This document shows, piece by piece, positions 36,855-49,500 of a stretch of DNA of 64,000 nucleotides. The position numbers and the translations under genes were made by a program. Positions within the stretch are counted from its first letter, which is position 1. Each line of letters starts with the position of its first letter. The stretch covers positions 26,396,258 through 26,460,257 of the forward strand of contig JBBMNZ010000001.1 in assembly GCA_037954325.1 (NCBI GenBank), in the 5' to 3' direction. Source of the DNA: Fistularia commersonii. Lineage: Eukaryota > Chordata > Actinopteri > Syngnathiformes > Fistulariidae. A model generated the notes under the pieces. It had not been told where the DNA came from. It was given only the letters and a program-made list of their open reading frames with translations, and made no database searches.

Positions 36855-37080
36855 CACCCGTGTCAAATGCAAGGCCCGCGGGCCAAATGTGGCCCGCCAG
36901 GTCGTTTTATGCGGCCCGCAAGAACGTCTTAAAATGTCTGTAAAATTGATAAGTCAAATGTGTGCATTAACCATAAACTACTGTACATTTCCCACAAAAC
37001 ATACAATGATTCAATTCATTCAGAATTATTTAACATGAAGGAGTAGTTACATTTATTTTACATTACATTTGCTTACAATC
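36855..37080. mobile_element. hAT element fragment (GGCCCGCGGGCC family)
   Basis: It begins CACCCGTGTCAAATGCAAGG and continues through GGCCCGCGGGCCAAATGTGG, closely matching 47665. Both copies end in TTACATTTATTTTACATTAC followed by ATTTG. The interior between the terminal region and this end is partly deleted compared with the 47.7-kb copy. Confidence 0.65.
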
Positions 37081-37082
37081 GG

Positions 37083-37480
37083 TAAGATAAGATAGATTTT
37101 ATTGATTCCCATAGGGGAAATTCCTTTGTCACAGCAGCGTAACAGTTCTAATGTCAAAAAAAAAAGGAATTAATATGAATATAAATATAAATAGAAAGGC
37201 AGGAGACAGCATGGCAGAATAAAATAAAATAAAATAAAACAAAATGAAATGAAATGAAATAAAAAAAAAAAACACAAGTAAACAGACAGCAGATAAATAA
37301 ACAACAACATCTGGTGTGACAACAGGCAACATCAAGGAATTGTGAGGGTGAAAAATACACAACTACAACAAAACAGCAATATAAATAGAGTGACAAAAAT
37401 TAATAGCAATGAATAAAATAAATAAAAATAGGCAGGATGTGTGCAGGCTGGGACAAACAAGTGGAAGTTACATTTAGCTA
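37083..37480 (-). repeat. LINE-tail-like repeat, family 2
   Basis: GATAAGATAGATTTTATTGA followed by TTCCCATAGGGGAAATTCC is, inverted, a 3' end of the type ..CAATAAA.. plus a TATCT-type tail. It matches the repeat at 57722. It contains an AAAAT/AAATG simple repeat (37218-37272). It resembles the L2-like tails abundant in fish, but the family is not certain. Confidence 0.6.
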
Positions 37481-39277
37481 TATTTAGTTACATTTAAACT
37501 GTTACTGTTACATGTGGCCCTTTGAGGGGAGCCCTTATGCTGTATCCATATAACAGATACATGTACCACATATAATAAAATGATATGATAATGGATAAAT
37601 AAATAGGATATTGCATAGGGATCTGATAGTTATAAGTTTTAATGTTGCTATGAGCAATTTGTTTAGGAGGTATTTTCATCCTTTCTGGTTATATTACTCT
37701 ATATTTGTGTGAAAAAGAAATGCTTTTGGTGCATTGGAAACGTCAGTTTTTTCCATTAGGGAAGTGTGATGAGTTAATGATCAAATAAAAATAGCTAGCT
37801 ACTATATAATTAGCCAATGAATTTGAGTCAAGTCATAGTTTACACAACTTGGTTGCAAAATACTAAAAAATATAGCCTGTCACACGTGGTATTTAGTGGT
37901 GGTTGGATCATCTGTTGGAACACTAATGTATGTATTACATGTGAATTACAGATGTCAGTCCGCTTTATGTAAAATTAAGGCCATTCTGACCCTTGAACGT
38001 GGCTAAATGTTATTTTGTTCTTTTAAAAGTTGCTAAAAACTATAATAAGTCATGGTTCTTATAAAATTAGATGAACTTGTCAACCTGGAAACCATAAGGA
38101 AAACCAACCGAGTTGACTTCCTTCACCCGAGATGATATTGGGTGTATTGTTTTAGGGCTAGAATATTTTTCTTAAATTTTTCACCATCCAGATTTTGAGC
38201 AAAGTATCTGTTTCGAATAAACAGAATAAAACGCTTGCTAAGCTACGCAGTGACATGTTCAAGCACCGTGTCTGACAAAACTACCGGCTGATTAGCAGCA
38301 AGTTTAATTATTTACCAAGAGGAGGCACAAAAAAAAAAAATGCATAAGCACGTAAAACAAAAACTTCATCCCCAATAATTTTATTACAAAAGGATTGCTG
38401 TGAAATTAATTTGGCATTGTCATTTTACCTAAAATAATGTAACATGAATGTGGCTCATGGAAAAATCACATTTCAAGGCTAGTAAATTCATTAGCATCGG
38501 AACGCATACTGTATATTTGACATCTGGATGTCAACAATTCCACATCATGGTATCTAAATAAGCTCCGATATGATTTTTTTTTCTGTTTTCTTTTTACATT
38601 TGACTCCAAATAGCTATATCATCTCCAAAAATCTTTTCATCGCTCAGCCAGCCTCTAGATGCATCTCATTTGCAGCAAAACAAACAAAGAGAAGCCATGC
38701 TTGTCAGCAGAGTTCCTAAGGGCAGCAGAACCTTGGCTTCTTTGTTCATGCTCCGCTGGTCATCTACCCAACTCTCGCCCTTGGTTGGTCAGTCACTTCC
38801 CTCAACACGCAAGTAATCCAGGCATGTTTGTTCACTGCACCCCTCAGCTCGCATCCAGGATGGTCACCGGCCACCCGTGATGTGTTTCACGTCTGTCACC
38901 ATTAAGTGTTCCCTATGCAGCTCCGTCAGCGTCATTAGCCTACAGGATGCGGTCGGTGCAGGCGGGACGTCACGGAGAATTATCATTTGCGCAGAGCACG
39001 GGCTCTGGAGGGTTTCCCGGACGACTCACCGATATCTTCCCGGGAAGATGGAGAAAGGAAACAAAAGCTTAGATTGAGAATAAATGGAGTCCTTGAAATA
39101 GAGAGAGACGTAGAGGGTGGGAGTGGAAGAGCAAGGGAGGAAGTTTTAATTACCTATTTACAAATCGGATAGACGTCTTGAGAGAGAGGAAAAGCTTATC
39201 TCACGTAGGAACGATGATGTTAATTCCACTTTTTGCACATTTTCATTTGAAATAATGGTATAATGTTTTCTTTGCAG

Positions 39278-39324
39278 GGTTGAGGTTTTGCAAGTCAAGT
39301 TGTCTGACCTTCAGAGGAAGAAAG
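39278..39324 (+). other. dtnb: Possible 5'UTR exon of dtnb (47 nt)
   Basis: TTTTCTTTGCAG precedes 47 nt (GGTTGAGG..GAAGAAAG) followed by a GTATTT donor. The placement between the promoter and the start-codon exon makes a noncoding exon plausible. No protein or transcript evidence is available from sequence alone. Confidence 0.3.
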
Positions 39325-40508
39325 GTATTTTCACGTATTTTCACGTCAAATGTTTTTAATACGGATACAATTTTCCTGCGATGGGGATTTGACCGCGCAC
39401 TTCATCACGTAAAAACATGGAGATATTAAAACAAATGAAATGTAAAACATATTGATTCTGTTTCTATAAACAGATAGAAACCAAATGTGCTTTTATTTTG
39501 GTAAGAATTGAATATTTATGTCACTCTTTAAACAACAACGCCAAATGGCACGAAAGGGATTTATCAGCTTATATTTGAATTTAATCCAACCAAAATTTCA
39601 TGATGACGAGCTTTCACCGGCTTTCACGTCCGGAGGCCAGATGTAAATATAATCAGATCTGTAATCACACGCAACGCAGTTCTAACAGGATTCACGCCTA
39701 AGAATTCACTTCCATTGTGAAATGAACTCATGAATTGAGCCACTAGAAATCTGGAATCAATTTTTGTCATTAGCCTTGATGGAGTCTGATGTCAGAATAA
39801 ATTCACTGATAAATAAAGCGTTGAATCAGCTAAACGAATCAACATGCCATTTTATTGCTTAAAAGTAATGTTAAATACGCAGTGTTGTTAATTAAAAAAA
39901 AAATACATCATTGATTTCTAGTTCTGATTTTCATAGTTAGATGTCCGTTTTTTTTCCCACATGTTCTTTGGACTTCACATTCAATTCATTTGGCTTCATA
40001 TTTCTTTTTTTTTTTTTTTTTGCTTTTTTTCTGTTTGTGGAAATGATGGGCCCAGAAATGTAAATAAAAAAAAAACACACAAAAAAAATAAATGAATATT
40101 TGAAAGGTCAGCTTAGCTTTATGCTCTCTGCATGCAGAATCCTTTCTGAGGTGGGATTAAACAACTCCTCTTTATGCCTCAGACAAGGTCAGTTCATTTC
40201 AGTTTTAAATGTAACACGTGAATTTTAAACCTCCACCTTCAAGTTAGTGTGCGAACGTATCGGTAGCTACCGAGAAGTGGGTGGAATTACCACTGCAGTC
40301 CTTGGCGCAAGGTGAACAGTAAATTTAAAAAACGCACGCATAAAAACCAGATTCTTTATATCTCACATGCTAAACCAGAGTTTACATAAACTCCGTCGCT
40401 CGCTGGAACGTAGCGGCGTCGTATCTGCGTGGTTTCGCGCCGTATTCCTGCACGTGGCGCCATCGGAAGGGCGAGTGTTACATGCTCTGCTGTTTGATGT
40501 GCCACAGA

Positions 40509-43500
40509 ATGATCGAGGAGGGCAGTAAGCGAGGCAAGGCCACGGTGGAGAAGAGACAGCTCTTCATGGAAATGAGTGAGTGGAGTCGACCAAGAAAAAT
40601 CACAGCTCGCTATAAAAAAAACAGCCAAAACTCGTGCGAATTCCGAACGCGGGTTATAAGAGAGATGATCCCTTGCAAGTATATTTCTAAAAGAATCCCT
40701 TCAACAAAGAGACTTTTTATGATGTTTTAACCTGATTTTACATGTTCAAGAATTTCATTATCTGTTTTTCAGGAGCGCAAAACTTCGATGTTATTCGACT
40801 GTCAACTTACAGGACTGCCTGCAAGCTCCGCTTTGTGCAGAAGAGATGCAACCGTAAGTACTTTTTCTATTCTGCTCTCGTCATCTTTTTTTTTTTTTTT
40901 TTAAGATTGTGGGATGAAAAAAGATTTAGAAAACAGCTGGCTCCGGCTGCATTAACTTCATTCTCTCTTATATCACATGCACTTCATTTCAACCTGTTAT
41001 TAGTTCTCCAAGTGCAATCATTACTTATTTAATATTTGTATATTCCAGAGTGCATATTTCCTTCCCCGCCCCCATGTGCATGTTTATAAATATATTCATG
41101 TATATCGTTGCCTTCTTCAAATAATCGCTGAAATCATTTTTCAAGTTTTTCAGAACCCCCCCTTCAAAAAATGGAGCTGTATATTGAATAAGGAGTTGAT
41201 TTTGAATGATCTCTGTAAGAATGTCATTGTCCAGGGAAACACGTTTCCACACTGTGCATATGACGATACACACTTTCAATTTTTAATCTTGATTTTGAGG
41301 GAGCTGCACTGTGTTTTTGTAGACCTAGAAAAAGCATGTGACAGGGTGCCAAGAGAAGAGTTCTGGTATTTTGTGAAGAAATCTACAGCGGTAGAGAAGT
41401 ACATTAGACTGGTGCAGGACATGTATGCTCGCTGTGAGACAGTGGTACGGTGTGCCGTAGGGGTAACAGAGAAGTCCAAGGTGGGGGTGGGACTCCATCA
41501 GGGATCAGCTCTGAGCATCTTCTTATTGCAGTGGTGATGGACAGGCTGACAGATGAGGCCAGACAGGAATCTCCATGGACCGTGATGTTTGCAGATGACA
41601 TTTTGATCGGTAGTGAGAGCAGAGAACAGGTAGACGAAAATCTAGAGAGGTGGAGGTATGCGCTGCAAAGGAGAGGAATGAAGGTTAGTCACAACAAGAC
41701 AGAATATATGTGTGTGAATGAGAGGAACTCAGGTGGAACGGTGAGGCTACAGGGAGTGGAGATCAAGAAGCTGGAGGATTTCAGGTACTTGGGGTCAAAA
41801 GTCCAGAGCAGCGGAGAGTGTAGAAAAGAGGTGAAGAGTTCAAGTTGGTTGGAATGGGTGGAGAAAAGTGTCAGGGGTACCATGTGATAGAAGACTATCA
41901 GCCAGCATAAAAGGAAAGGTGTACAAGACAGTGGTGAGACCAGCAATGATGAATGGACTAGAAACTGTTACAATGACCAAAAGACAGGAGGCAGAACTAG
42001 AGGTTGCAGAGATGAAGATGTTGAGGTTCTCTTTGGGAGTGACCAGGATGGAGAGGATCAGGAATGAGTCTATCAGAGGAACGGCACATGTTAGATGTTT
42101 TGGAGAGAAGGTCAGAGAAGCCAGATTGAGATGGTTGGGTCATGGACAGAGGAGGGATATTGAATATATTGGTAGAAGGATGCTGGAATTGGAGCTGCCA
42201 GGCAGGAGGTCTGGAGGAAGACCAAAGACAAGATTTATGGACGTCTTGAGAGAGGATATGAAGGTAGTTGTTGTGAGAGAGGAGGATACAGAGAATAGGG
42301 TTAGATGGAGAAGATTGATTCGCTCCGGCCACCCCTGAAGGGAAAAGCCGAAAGGAGAAAAAGAAGAATCTTGAATCTTGATTTTGGCAAAAAAAAAAAA
42401 AAATGGTTATTGACAATTATTTTGGGACGATGCGTAAGGTAATTATTTGTACTGCATTTGTATTATTTGTTCATTTGTACTATGTTGTTTTCGTCTGTCC
42501 TTTTTGTTTGCCCTTTCGTAATACCCGTTGACTTTAGCCGCTATTGTAACAAAGAAACTAAAGCGTCATCTAGACAAGTAGAAAGATCGCTTCCAACGGG
42601 GAAACCGTCTCGATGAATCTCCCTGTCCGTCCGCTCGCAGTCCATCTGGTGGATGTTTGGAACATGATCGAAGCCTTTCGCGACAACGGACTCAACACGC
42701 TGGACCACAATGCTGAGATCAATGTGTCGCGGCTGGAGACCATCCTGTCTTCCATCTACTACCAGCTCAACAAGCGGCTGCCGACAACCCACCAGATCAA
42801 TGTGGAGCAGTCCATCGGCCTCCTGCTCAACTTCATGGTGGCCACCTATGACGGGTGAGGTGACATCTCCAAACGTGCACGTGAAAGCGAGGATATCAAA
42901 CAGAGGTTATTCGGAAAGCAAAGGAAAAAAGAAAAATATCATGTAGATCAGACCCGTTTTGCGTTTTTTTTTATCCGGCCCGCCAAACAATTTTCTTTGA
43001 AATTTTTTAACAAGTATTTTCAATCCATATTGAATTTCAAAACTCCTTATTTTTTCCTTTTGTTTAATTCAGTATGGATGATTTCGTAGAAAATAATGCC
43101 GGTGTGATTTTAAAGTTGAAATAAAATGCCAAATTAAATATTTGGCATTATATCTAAATTAAAATTAATTAAAATTAAATATTAAATTAAATATTGCGAT
43201 TTTCATTTGGTTCAATTTACATGATACCAAGTTGGCCAGCGCATAAAAATGAAATAAGAAATGTGGCCCGCCAGCCAGAATAATTGCCCACCTCTGATGT
43301 AGACCGTTGTTACTGATGTTGCTCAGGATTGAAATGACCAAAAAAATAAATAGTAATAAATAAAATAAGAGGAAATTATCTTATCAAAGCAACAAAATTA
43401 AAAAAAAAATTAAAAGATCCAGATATCAGAAAAAAAAAAAAAAGGATTCCCACAAATCTTGTTTTAAACAACTCACCGTTTCCAGTAAATCATTTAAAAA

Positions 43501-46500
43501 TCTTTATCAAACCCCTCGAGATTGTGGGATTATGAAGGATCTGGTTCTATATTACAGTTTAGGTGCTGGAAAAAAGCCCAGAAAACAAAAAAAAAAACAA
43601 CAATATCCAACAGTAATGTTTCTGCAGATAGTTTTGCACAGACGGTCGGGAACAAGTACAATGATTAAGATTTAAGTTTTTAAAATCGGGTGATGATCAA
43701 ACAAAGTTATTGTCAGTTTTGTGTAGGAGGTGTTTCCTGCTTTTGTATGAAGTCCTTCTGTTGTTTTTTTGAAAAAAGATATTAAGTCTGAAAAGTGTAA
43801 AACTTCAATAAGCCAAAGATTCAACCTACTTCTTTTCCGTCCTCCTCTCACCGCGTTGTTTTCTCTGTACTTGTTTCTTTCTTCAGTTGTTTTCTTTTCA
43901 GTTAAATGCCTTATGATCATCTATTTCTCTGTGCGTTCATATGGAAAACAGTTTTTCCGATACAACGCCGAAATAAATGTCAGTGTTTTGACACGTTTGC
44001 GACAAATCTGTAAAAATCTTCAAGGCAACTTAAGTGCTAATCAACAACAGTGTTCAAGCGTTCAACTCATTTTCATATTCAATTCTTTTTAGTTGTTTTT
44101 TTTCCACTTTATCAAAAGGAAACGTCCCCAACTGACAGAAATTCAGAATCGGATTTACTTGTTGATTTTATGGAGAGATGTAAGGAAACATAACAGTGTT
44201 TTATTTAATTATTATTACAATATCCGACTCATTCTCTTGTGTCTTTCCAATAGTTTTAAAGTCATTTCTGTTTTTCTCTTTCTTTTTTTTTTTGATGGTT
44301 CAAATAGAAATTGAATAATTGATGTTTTTTGTTAAGGGAAAATTAGTGAAAGTATTTAAATAATTCAATACCACATACATATTTCAGTGTCAAAAGACAA
44401 ATTTAAAGAGGCTTTTCATCTCTGTTTCTCCTCTTTTGATAAAAAAAAAACTCAGTTGTTATTAAGAATAAGAATAAGAATAAGAATAAGAATAAGAATA
44501 AGAATAGGAATAGGAATAGGAATAAGAATAAGAATAAGAATAAGAATAAGAATAAGAATAAGAATAAGAATAAGAACAACTTTATTTATCCCGGAAGAAA
44601 TTGTTGTGCCAGAGTTACAAGAAAAATATAGCAATGATAAATAATAGTAGACAATTGTATAAATAGTAATAAATAAAAGAAAAAAGGAGAATAAGAAATA
44701 CAAATAAACTATAAAGTGTCTTAACTAACAAGTGAAAGGAGTGCACAAGAGTACGAAAAAAAATATTGTACATGTAGCTGTTATGAAATATTGCACAGTC
44801 ATGAACATATATACAGATAAATTATTACAGATAAGATAAGATAAGAACAACTTTATTAATCCCGAAGGAAATTGTTGTGCCAGAGTTACAGAAAATATAA
44901 CAGTAATAAATAATAAAAAGAAAAGGCAGAATTAGAAATAAACTATAAACTATAAAGTGTCTCAGTGAAACTATAAAGTGTCTTAGTAAACAAGTGATAA
45001 AACTATAAGTGTCTTAGTAACAAGTGAGGTAAAGAGTGCACAATAGTATGATAAAGGAAAAATTGTCGTGTACTGTTATGAAATGAAATTATTTTCTTTT
45101 TTCTTATATTTCTTATTTTCTTCTCTTTCTAATTCAAATTATTACAGTTTACAGTAAGTGGGTGAGATTTTTTTTTTATTTTTATTTATTTTTTTTTTTT
45201 TAAGGAATTAAAAAATTATTATAGCGAACTTAAGCAAGGTCAGACTTAAAGTGTTCGGAAACTCCTTTTGGACTCTAAAGGTTATCGTCGTCTCGGGTCG
45301 ACCTCCCAGACCGGCCGGGCTTTTCGGCCTCGGAGCCGTGAGGTAAATGTGAGCGATGCAGATCCGCACGAGGCCGCGGCCCATAAAAGCATCGTCGTGA
45401 ACCGAAGTCACCCTGGCGATGTTTTACTGTACATCCGTCCACCTTAATGCCTCCTGCGTGCTCAAGGCTCCAGACAGCGTGCATCCTGGAGCCCTGAGGT
45501 TTATTATTGATCGTAAAGCTCTCTCTCGTTATTGTACCTCTCGCGCTCCAATTGATTACTGCTTGTCCCGTCCGTTCCCGGCCCGTTCAATTGGTTTACT
45601 TTTATCTGCAAGGCCGCTCCAGTGCGGCTTTGTTATTATTCATGTCGGTGTGTGTCTGCGGGAAAACTTTTTTGCGGAAAAGACGGCCTGCGAGCGCAGG
45701 AAGCCGCCTCGCTATCGAGTCCCAGAGGTCCGAACCGAATTAGGCAGGAGAGCTTTCATGTACTTTGCAATCTCTGCTTGGAAGTCTGAGCTAAATGAAT
45801 CTGAAAATGAAAGAGATGGCCTCTCTTGGCAATTTGAAGGGGAAAAAAAAATAAAAAATGAAAGAATCCTCAGCCTTGAGTTTAATATCGACCTGAACTT
45901 GTTAAAACACACAAGACTTTATGGAGGATTAGTGACATCTAGCGGGAAATCTTTTAAGTTGCAGCCCTTACGGGATAACCCGGGGTAATATATCCTGTGG
46001 GTTTTATTTATTCATTTCTACTTGAAATGAATTTTCAGATAGGAAATTTGTATAGGTAATTTGTATTGGTAAATTTGTATAGGTAATTTGTATACGTAAA
46101 TTTGTATCGGTGCACTGTATAGGTAAATGCATTGTATAGGCACATTTTCTCAACATGGAAAGAGAAATATAGCTGAGAACTACATAACAATTTTTTAAAA
46201 ATGTATTGAATATTAAGATCATGACTATTATTGTTTTTAATTCTCTATCCACCATTTTTTTTATTTATTACATTTCATTTATAGAAGCTTACAAACGACT
46301 CTATTCATATTGAATTATTAATTTTAATTTTTCCATGTTAATTAAATGTTATATTTCCTTTTTATATATATATTTTTTGTTTCGCTTTTGGTGACATTTA
46401 ACTCTCCACACTGACATTTCAATTTTATTAACTTTGGAAACCCAACAGATCAAAACTCATCTGGTTTTCATTTGACCAGAGAAAAAATAATATACTGGCA

Positions 46501-49500
46501 GAAGAAATGACAAGAAAAGCAACAAAAGATTCTGTATCTTTTCATGCGGGACTGTATGTGGAAAAGGCTTGATCTCTGGGCCTTTTTCACTGCTATGAGA
46601 ATTAATCACAAAACATATAGATGTAAAATTCCCTCTTATCTTAAATATTGAGTAAATTAAATTGCAAACTGCTGATATCCGTGTCAGGGGAGCGGAAGGA
46701 CTCAAAAGGTGATTATGGAATTGATAATAATATTAAACTTGCAGGTAAATAATCATCTGATGCGCGGTGCAAATACAAAAATAATTTTTCCTATTGTTTA
46801 TCATCACATTTAAATATATTTGTGGGAGTTGACATTTGTGTTTGACTTTGCATGTTCTCCCTCTGTCTGTGTGGGTTTCCATGGTTTCCACAGTCCAAAA
46901 ACATACATTAGGTTAATTTGGAAAAAATTGGGAAAATTTTGTAAAAATGTCAGCCGCTGATGTTTCGTCCACATTTGCAGCTACATTTCTTTCCTTTTTT
47001 TGTTCAAATTCTGCAAATTTTCAGGTATTTTCAGGCTAACTTTGCTTGTGCAGCCACCAAAATACTGTCACAATTTTTACTTGTGTCATTTTGTCGTTCA
47101 AAGTCCCAGATTTTGATGAATCATCTTCTGCTTGCAGTGAGAGCCACGGGAAGCTGACCGTTTTCTCCATGAAAGCCATGTTAGCAACAATGTGCGGAGG
47201 CAAAATTGTGGACAAATTACGTTGTAAGTCTATCCGTCTGTTGATCTATCTTTATCAGACTGTCCGTCAAAAAGGAAAAATTGCTCTTGAATAAATACAA
47301 TAAATGCATTTCTGAGGACAAATGATACCCTTTAAGAGTAATTCCATGTGATGTTTGATGTTAAATTCAATTTCAAGCACAGCTTAACAGTAGGTTTATC
47401 ATTTGTTTTCCAAGCTGCAGTGACATAATGTTGACTGCTCTTCTTATGTAGTTGCTCATATTAGACACATAGAGGCGCTGTTGCAACATGCATGCAGAGT
47501 TCAACTGCTTTTCAAATTAAAAAAAGAGCATTATGCAGATTTTTGGGCCGATATAAATTGTTGTTGAACCACAATTAACCTTGAATGAAAACAAAATTAG
47601 GTCGGAAACATCGAAAAATTGCCCAGATGTGTGAATCAGAGATTGAATGGTTGTTTGTCTGTTTCACACGTGTCAAACTCAAGGCCCGCGGGCCAAATGT
47701 GGCCCGCCACGTCATTTCATGTGGTCCGCCTTAAACGTATTAAAAGGTCTGATTGTCTTCAAATAAATTAGCCAAACGTGCGCATTGACCATAAACTACA
47801 TTTCACACAATTCACGCCGATCACGCGTCACCTGTGAAATGAATCAATGCCATTTTCAACAAGTTGGACTGAGAAATACAAATGATCCTCAAATGTCCAG
47901 GGAGCGAAAAGTCGATGCAGATGGAAGGCTGTTTCAGGAAAGATGGGAAGGCTAATACATGCTTGTTATGAGGCGGCGTCGGTTGTCAGAGTACAAGCTA
48001 CGTCGGCATTTTGACACCGAAATTGTCCAAGAATTAAAAGCCAAACTACGACGCCAGCAAAACGTGTTCACCAAAACACTGCAGCAGCAAAAGCTAGCTT
48101 TGTAACAGAGCAACTAGTAAACATCATTTTATTTACATCTATGCAAGTGCATAGATGCACATTTGGGATTTGAATGAGTAATAAAGTTACATTTATTTTA
48201 CATTACATTTGGTTACACCCATCCCGTAATGGATGAAGAGACATAAAGAAATGCTGTCATTGAATAAAAAATAGCCTTAAAGGTCCACGGGAATTTTGGT
48301 GTTTTAGGCTATCGTTATCAGAGGTCCTTTTTCAGAAATATATTTCTTTATTCTTAAACAAGGAGTTAGGAGTGATTGGCTTGCAATGGAAAATGATTTG
48401 TAATTAAATTTGACCTTTTTTCATTGTGCATCATTTGTTTCCATTCAGCCTCATGCATATATTTGCTTTTCTTTTTTTTTTTTCCATGCCGCAAATTAAA
48501 CGTGCCACTGTCATTTCTCAGATATTTTTTCACAGATCTCTGACTCGAGCGGAGTCATGGTGTTTGCTAAGTTTGACCAGTTTCTCCGGGAAGTCCTGAA
48601 GCTGCCGACGGCCGTCTTCGAAGGCCCGTCCTTCGGTTACACGGAGCATTCAGTGCGGACGTGTTTCCCCCAGCAGGTATTTGGTCTGATATCTATTCCG
48701 GATTTGTAGTTCTCATATTCATAAAGAGATTTCCGATAAAAGCGCTGCGTATATCGGATACCGTATTTATATATGAAATGACTGCATCCTTCATTTGTTT
48801 CCATCTAGAAGAAGATCATGCTGAACACATTTCTGGATGTGTTGATGGCCGATCCTCCCCCTCAATGCCTTGTGTGGCTGCCGCTCATGCACCGACTTGC
48901 TAATGTTGAAAATGGTAAGATTAATTCTAGACCGTCCACATGTTTGATCGTCTCAAAGGTGCGCCACGTGACCTCTGGTTTAGTTCGGAATCTAAAATAA
49001 GATGAAAATGCCAAGACTTTGCCTGGTCAGGACATACATGGCAAAATAAAGAGTAGCTCAACTAGTTTGAAGAAAATGCAATCAAGATTTGAGAGAGGAT
49101 TTGATTTTATTCTCCATTGATAAATACTGAACTCTCATTTCACTCTTTAGTTTGTTTTTTTTTAATTATTTTGTATTATTTGTTGTTTTATTTGTATGCA
49201 CACTTTGTAATTTGTAATATATGCATGATATTTCATAAGAAAAACATGTCATCCCAGTTCCTACTTATTTTTGCATTATTATCAGTATAATATCTTTCAG
49301 GTGATATTATACTGATAATAATAATGTGTTCAAGATAAAATGAATGCAAAAATTAAATAGGAACTGGGATGATGTCCCTTCTGGTTCTAAGGTGTAAAAA
49401 GTGACTTTATCTCCAGTGGTTTAGTACAAATGAGGCAGCTCAGTCCTTCGGTTTAACTTATGTAAAATGAAATATTAACTTCTTCCAGCTAAAAATGGCC

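Larger units (their letters stand above)
35477..40507 (+). other. dtnb: Putative first intron of dtnb
   Basis: 5 kb between the putative first exon and the start-codon exon. It contains poly(A) at 36012-36038, a hAT fragment (36855-37080), a LINE-tail-like repeat (37083-37480), a possible second 5'UTR exon (39278-39324), and otherwise AT-rich unique sequence. Confidence 0.5.
42855..47137 (+). other. dtnb: dtnb intron between exons 3 and 4
   Basis: 4.3 kb holding the hAT-like MITE (42949-43296), the hexanucleotide array and two LINE-tail-like repeats (44464-45085), a GC-richer unique block at 45240-45760, and otherwise AT-rich sequence. Confidence 0.6.

Noticed and set aside
44464..44575. Regularly spaced short repeats resembling a CRISPR-like array
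   Set aside because: The units are 6 bp with no unique spacers, and this is a eukaryotic locus. It is a simple tandem repeat.
44452..44703. Open frames rich in Ile/Arg or Ile/Leu across 44450-44700
   Set aside because: They are translations of the AATAAG hexamer array, a LINE-tail microsatellite, not a protein gene.
45419..45988. A 189-aa open frame in a dtnb intron
   Set aside because: It has no recognisable domain, no splice context, and lies in a GC-richer region where chance open frames are expected.
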